Positions 29,220 to 30,747 of a DNA stretch of 30,747 nucleotides are shown here, one piece after another. Position 1 is the first letter of the stretch; the number at the start of each line of letters is the position of its first letter. The translations under genes were made by a program, and so were the position numbers. Origin of the DNA: a virus; the IMG/VR virus record IMGVR_UViG_3300037961_001519, positions 1,413-32,159 of that record; one strand, written 5' to 3'. The notes below the pieces were generated by a model. That model made no database searches. It was not told the DNA's origin and saw nothing but the letters and a program-made list of their open reading frames with translations.

Positions 29220-29330
29220 TTAGGATTTCTCTTCAGATTGTTTTTTCAACCACTCACGAAATTTTTTCTTTCCTGCTTCAACAGCAGTCCAAGGAGCATA
29301 GAGTGGATATTGATAATCCTTCTTTTTCAT
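29220..29330 (-). CDS. Very small protein of unknown function (36 aa)
   Basis: A complete 36-residue ORF (MKKKDYQYPLYAPWTAVEAG, then a Lys-rich helix) fits exactly in the gap. Its ATG overlaps the TGA of the preceding oxygenase (ATGA), and its TAA ends two bases before the next ATG. Tight coupling is the main evidence. No function can be proposed. Confidence 0.6.
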   Translation of the reverse strand: MKKKDYQYPLYAPWTAVEAGKKKFREWLKKQSEEKS

Positions 29331-29944
29331 AGTTCAAGGTAACTAGTGGTTGCATCATCGCCCAGAGCACCCTTCATAAAATAATTAAATGCCAGACTGT
29401 ATCTGTTTTCCAATTCTACATTAGTATCGGTGCTATGGGAGAGATGTGATGGAAAGAGTAACAAAAGTCCTTCTTCAGGATGGAAGTTCCAAGTCTTTGA
29501 GTTCAGGATGTTGTAGTCCTTAATCATCGGATCTAGAGTGCATGTTTTGAACGTTGACACCTCTTGTGGAGAATGAAGATAGATTTTACCTCCACCATTC
29601 TCAGGCAAGTTCAAGTATAGCACACCACTGACGAAAGAGTTTGGATGCATGTGCTTTACAGCATAATCACCCTTTCGATGCAGATTAATCCAAGAGGAAG
29701 CATGGACTGCAGTTCCTTGAGCAAGTGCCAATGCTTCATAAAGATAGTAATCAATATAACCTTCTATCTGTGCCTTAAGTGTAGAAAATTTATCTTCCAA
29801 TAAAATTTTCTTGTTGGCAGAACCATATCCTGCATTGTCATTCGCATAAGGAGTGTAATGCACATCTCTAACAATATCTCTATCCACCTCAATCCTTGTG
29901 GCAAGAACTGGAGTGGAAAATAGTGGAAATACTTCAGCGTCCAT
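29327..29944 (-). CDS. 2OG-Fe(II) oxygenase, HxH-type (TIGR02466-like)
   Basis: 205 residues. SWINLHRKGDYAVKHMHPN (84-102) with H98/H100, FVSGVLYLNLPENGGG, LFPSHLSHST with distal H170 and NRYSLAFNYF with R181 give the full TIGR02466-like pattern; of the three such proteins here it is the most canonical. The ATG at 29944 lies inside the end of the previous oxygenase gene; a TTG at 29950 is rejected. Substrate unknown. Confidence 0.85.
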   Translation of the reverse strand: MDAEVFPLFSTPVLATRIEVDRDIVRDVHYTPYANDNAGYGSANKKILLEDKFSTLKAQIEGYIDYYLYEALALAQGTAVHASSWINLHRKGDYAVKHMHPNSFVSGVLYLNLPENGGGKIYLHSPQEVSTFKTCTLDPMIKDYNILNSKTWNFHPEEGLLLLFPSHLSHSTDTNVELENRYSLAFNYFMKGALGDDATTSYLEL

Positions 29945-30542
29945 ATTCAATGTTTGTAGTTACGACAAGTCTTCTGTCAGAGATATGATTAGTAGAACTA
30001 GAGTGAAAATGTTTGCCATCAAATATAACCATTTTATTCGCTTCGGGTGTTATTCTCTTTTTGATAGTAAAAGGAAACTCTCTGATATCTTCTAAATCAT
30101 CATCTTCATTTGGATTGTAATCCTCAAGGGTTTCATTATAAACGATTGAATCCCCATCACTACTCTCAACATAATATAAACAAGTATAGTGAGGATAATT
30201 ATAATCTAGATGTGGGTTATGTATCTTCTCTTCACTATATTGAAGTCCCCAACCAAGTCTCATTCTAATTAAGTCTTGTGGATTGCAGTTGAGATACTCT
30301 TTCAAATATAAAAACAAAGGATAAACAACGGGAACAAAGGTAGAACGATGTCCCGTATCTCTGTTCCAAAACATATGACAGAATCCATGGTTTCTTGGCA
30401 GTTCTGTGCCATCTAGATTTTTTACATCATAGGTAACGTCTTCAAGGTATGCTAGAGGAAAAGCATCTGACGTGATTTCCTCCAGCATGTACTTGTGAAG
30501 AACCTCTGGTAAAAAATTTTCAATTACTAGGATATCATCCAT
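29934..30542 (-). CDS. 2OG-Fe(II) oxygenase
   Basis: 202 residues. H111 and D113 in NPHLDYNYPHYTCLYYV, distal H178 or H180 in DGKHFHSSS and R190/R191 in DRRLVVTTN make the active site. A long acidic insertion (EDYNPNEDDDLEDIREF, about 140-156) sits between the metal-binding strands. Similar in layout to the protein at 1494-2045 (YYV/YYC strand, HxSSS region). The ATG at 30542 overlaps the gp45 stop (TGATG). Substrate unknown. Confidence 0.83.
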   Translation of the reverse strand: MDDILVIENFLPEVLHKYMLEEITSDAFPLAYLEDVTYDVKNLDGTELPRNHGFCHMFWNRDTGHRSTFVPVVYPLFLYLKEYLNCNPQDLIRMRLGWGLQYSEEKIHNPHLDYNYPHYTCLYYVESSDGDSIVYNETLEDYNPNEDDDLEDIREFPFTIKKRITPEANKMVIFDGKHFHSSSTNHISDRRLVVTTNIEYGR

Positions 30543-30747
30543 CAACCAAAAGTAGAGTCTGGTTCCAGAGCAATATAATAAGTCAAGTCACCTTTCTTGC
30601 TAGTGAATCGTGCCAGCAGTTTCTGAGAAACAACCACATCATAAGAGACAGGAAGAATCTTGATGTTCTCAACTTTGAAGTTGAAAGAGAAGTCAGTTTC
30701 AGTTTCACCCACAATAATAGAGAAGACATTAGAAGTGTCATTCTTCT
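30542..30747 (-). CDS. 45: Sliding clamp gp45, C-terminal part (cut by window edge)
   Basis: The last 67 codons of a gene that starts beyond the window. The visible part includes NVFSIIVGETETDFSFNF, KVENIKILPVSYDVVVS and TYYIALEPDSTFG, which resembles the C-terminal clamp domain of T4-like gp45, ending in the typical Y-x-I-x-L-E-x-x-S strand. It is followed, after inserted genes, by gp44, gp62 and regA, the T4 order, which supports the call. It would tether gp43 to DNA and, in T4, also activates late transcription. Confidence 0.8.
   Translation of the reverse strand, partial: KNDTSNVFSIIVGETETDFSFNFKVENIKILPVSYDVVVSQKLLARFTSKKGDLTYYIALEPDSTFG

Overview
The window looks like part of the genome of a T4-like myovirus that infects marine picocyanobacteria (Prochlorococcus or Synechococcus). 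It carries T4-type replication genes (gp45 C-terminus, gp44, gp62, RegA, gp43, UvsX, gp41, gp61) together with the auxiliary set typical of marine cyanophages: class Ia ribonucleotide reductase NrdA/NrdB, MazG, SpeD, Hsp20, a DUF4385-type protein and many 2-oxoglutarate/Fe(II) oxygenases. No photosynthesis gene lies in this stretch. The DNA is AT-rich and very compact. Almost every gene is on the minus strand, and successive genes usually overlap by 1-4 bases (ATGA, TGATG or TAATG).

In minus-strand transcription order, from high to low coordinates, the layout is as follows. (1) 30747-24561: sliding clamp end, two oxygenases, a 36-residue ORF, DUF4385, speD, gp44, a small membrane protein, Dam methylase, an oxygenase, gp62, regA and a terminator; then hsp20 with its own late promoter and terminator. 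(2) 24513-16954: an extended -10 promoter feeds two related small proteins (possibly Sm-like), gp43 polymerase, two oxygenases with a small ORF between them, a 56-residue ORF, uvsX, gp41 and another oxygenase. (3) 16962-15141: a consensus sigma70 promoter feeds mazG and seven small genes. (4) 15140-9015: a block of late, virion-type genes, each group preceded by an ATAAATA late promoter, with a tRNA-Ala gene that has its own sigma70 promoter. (5) 9008-3418: three small genes, gp61, nrdA, nrdB, a strong terminator and a 52-residue ORF. (6) 3421-284: the only plus-strand gene (an oxygenase), a GIY-YIG nuclease, a very acidic small protein, two more oxygenases and a class I methyltransferase. (7) 304-1: a promoter, tRNA-Arg and a probable terminator.

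Together the genes make a replication, nucleotide-supply and host-takeover region. NrdAB and MazG adjust nucleotides, gp41/gp61 and gp43/44/62/45 replicate DNA, UvsX recombines it, and RegA would repress translation. Two things stand out. There are nine distinct 2OG-Fe(II) oxygenase genes in about 30 kb, several inserted into the core replication operon. There is also a clear alternation of early (sigma70) and late (ATAAATA) transcription units, separated by hairpin terminators. All family assignments were made by reading motifs, without database searches.
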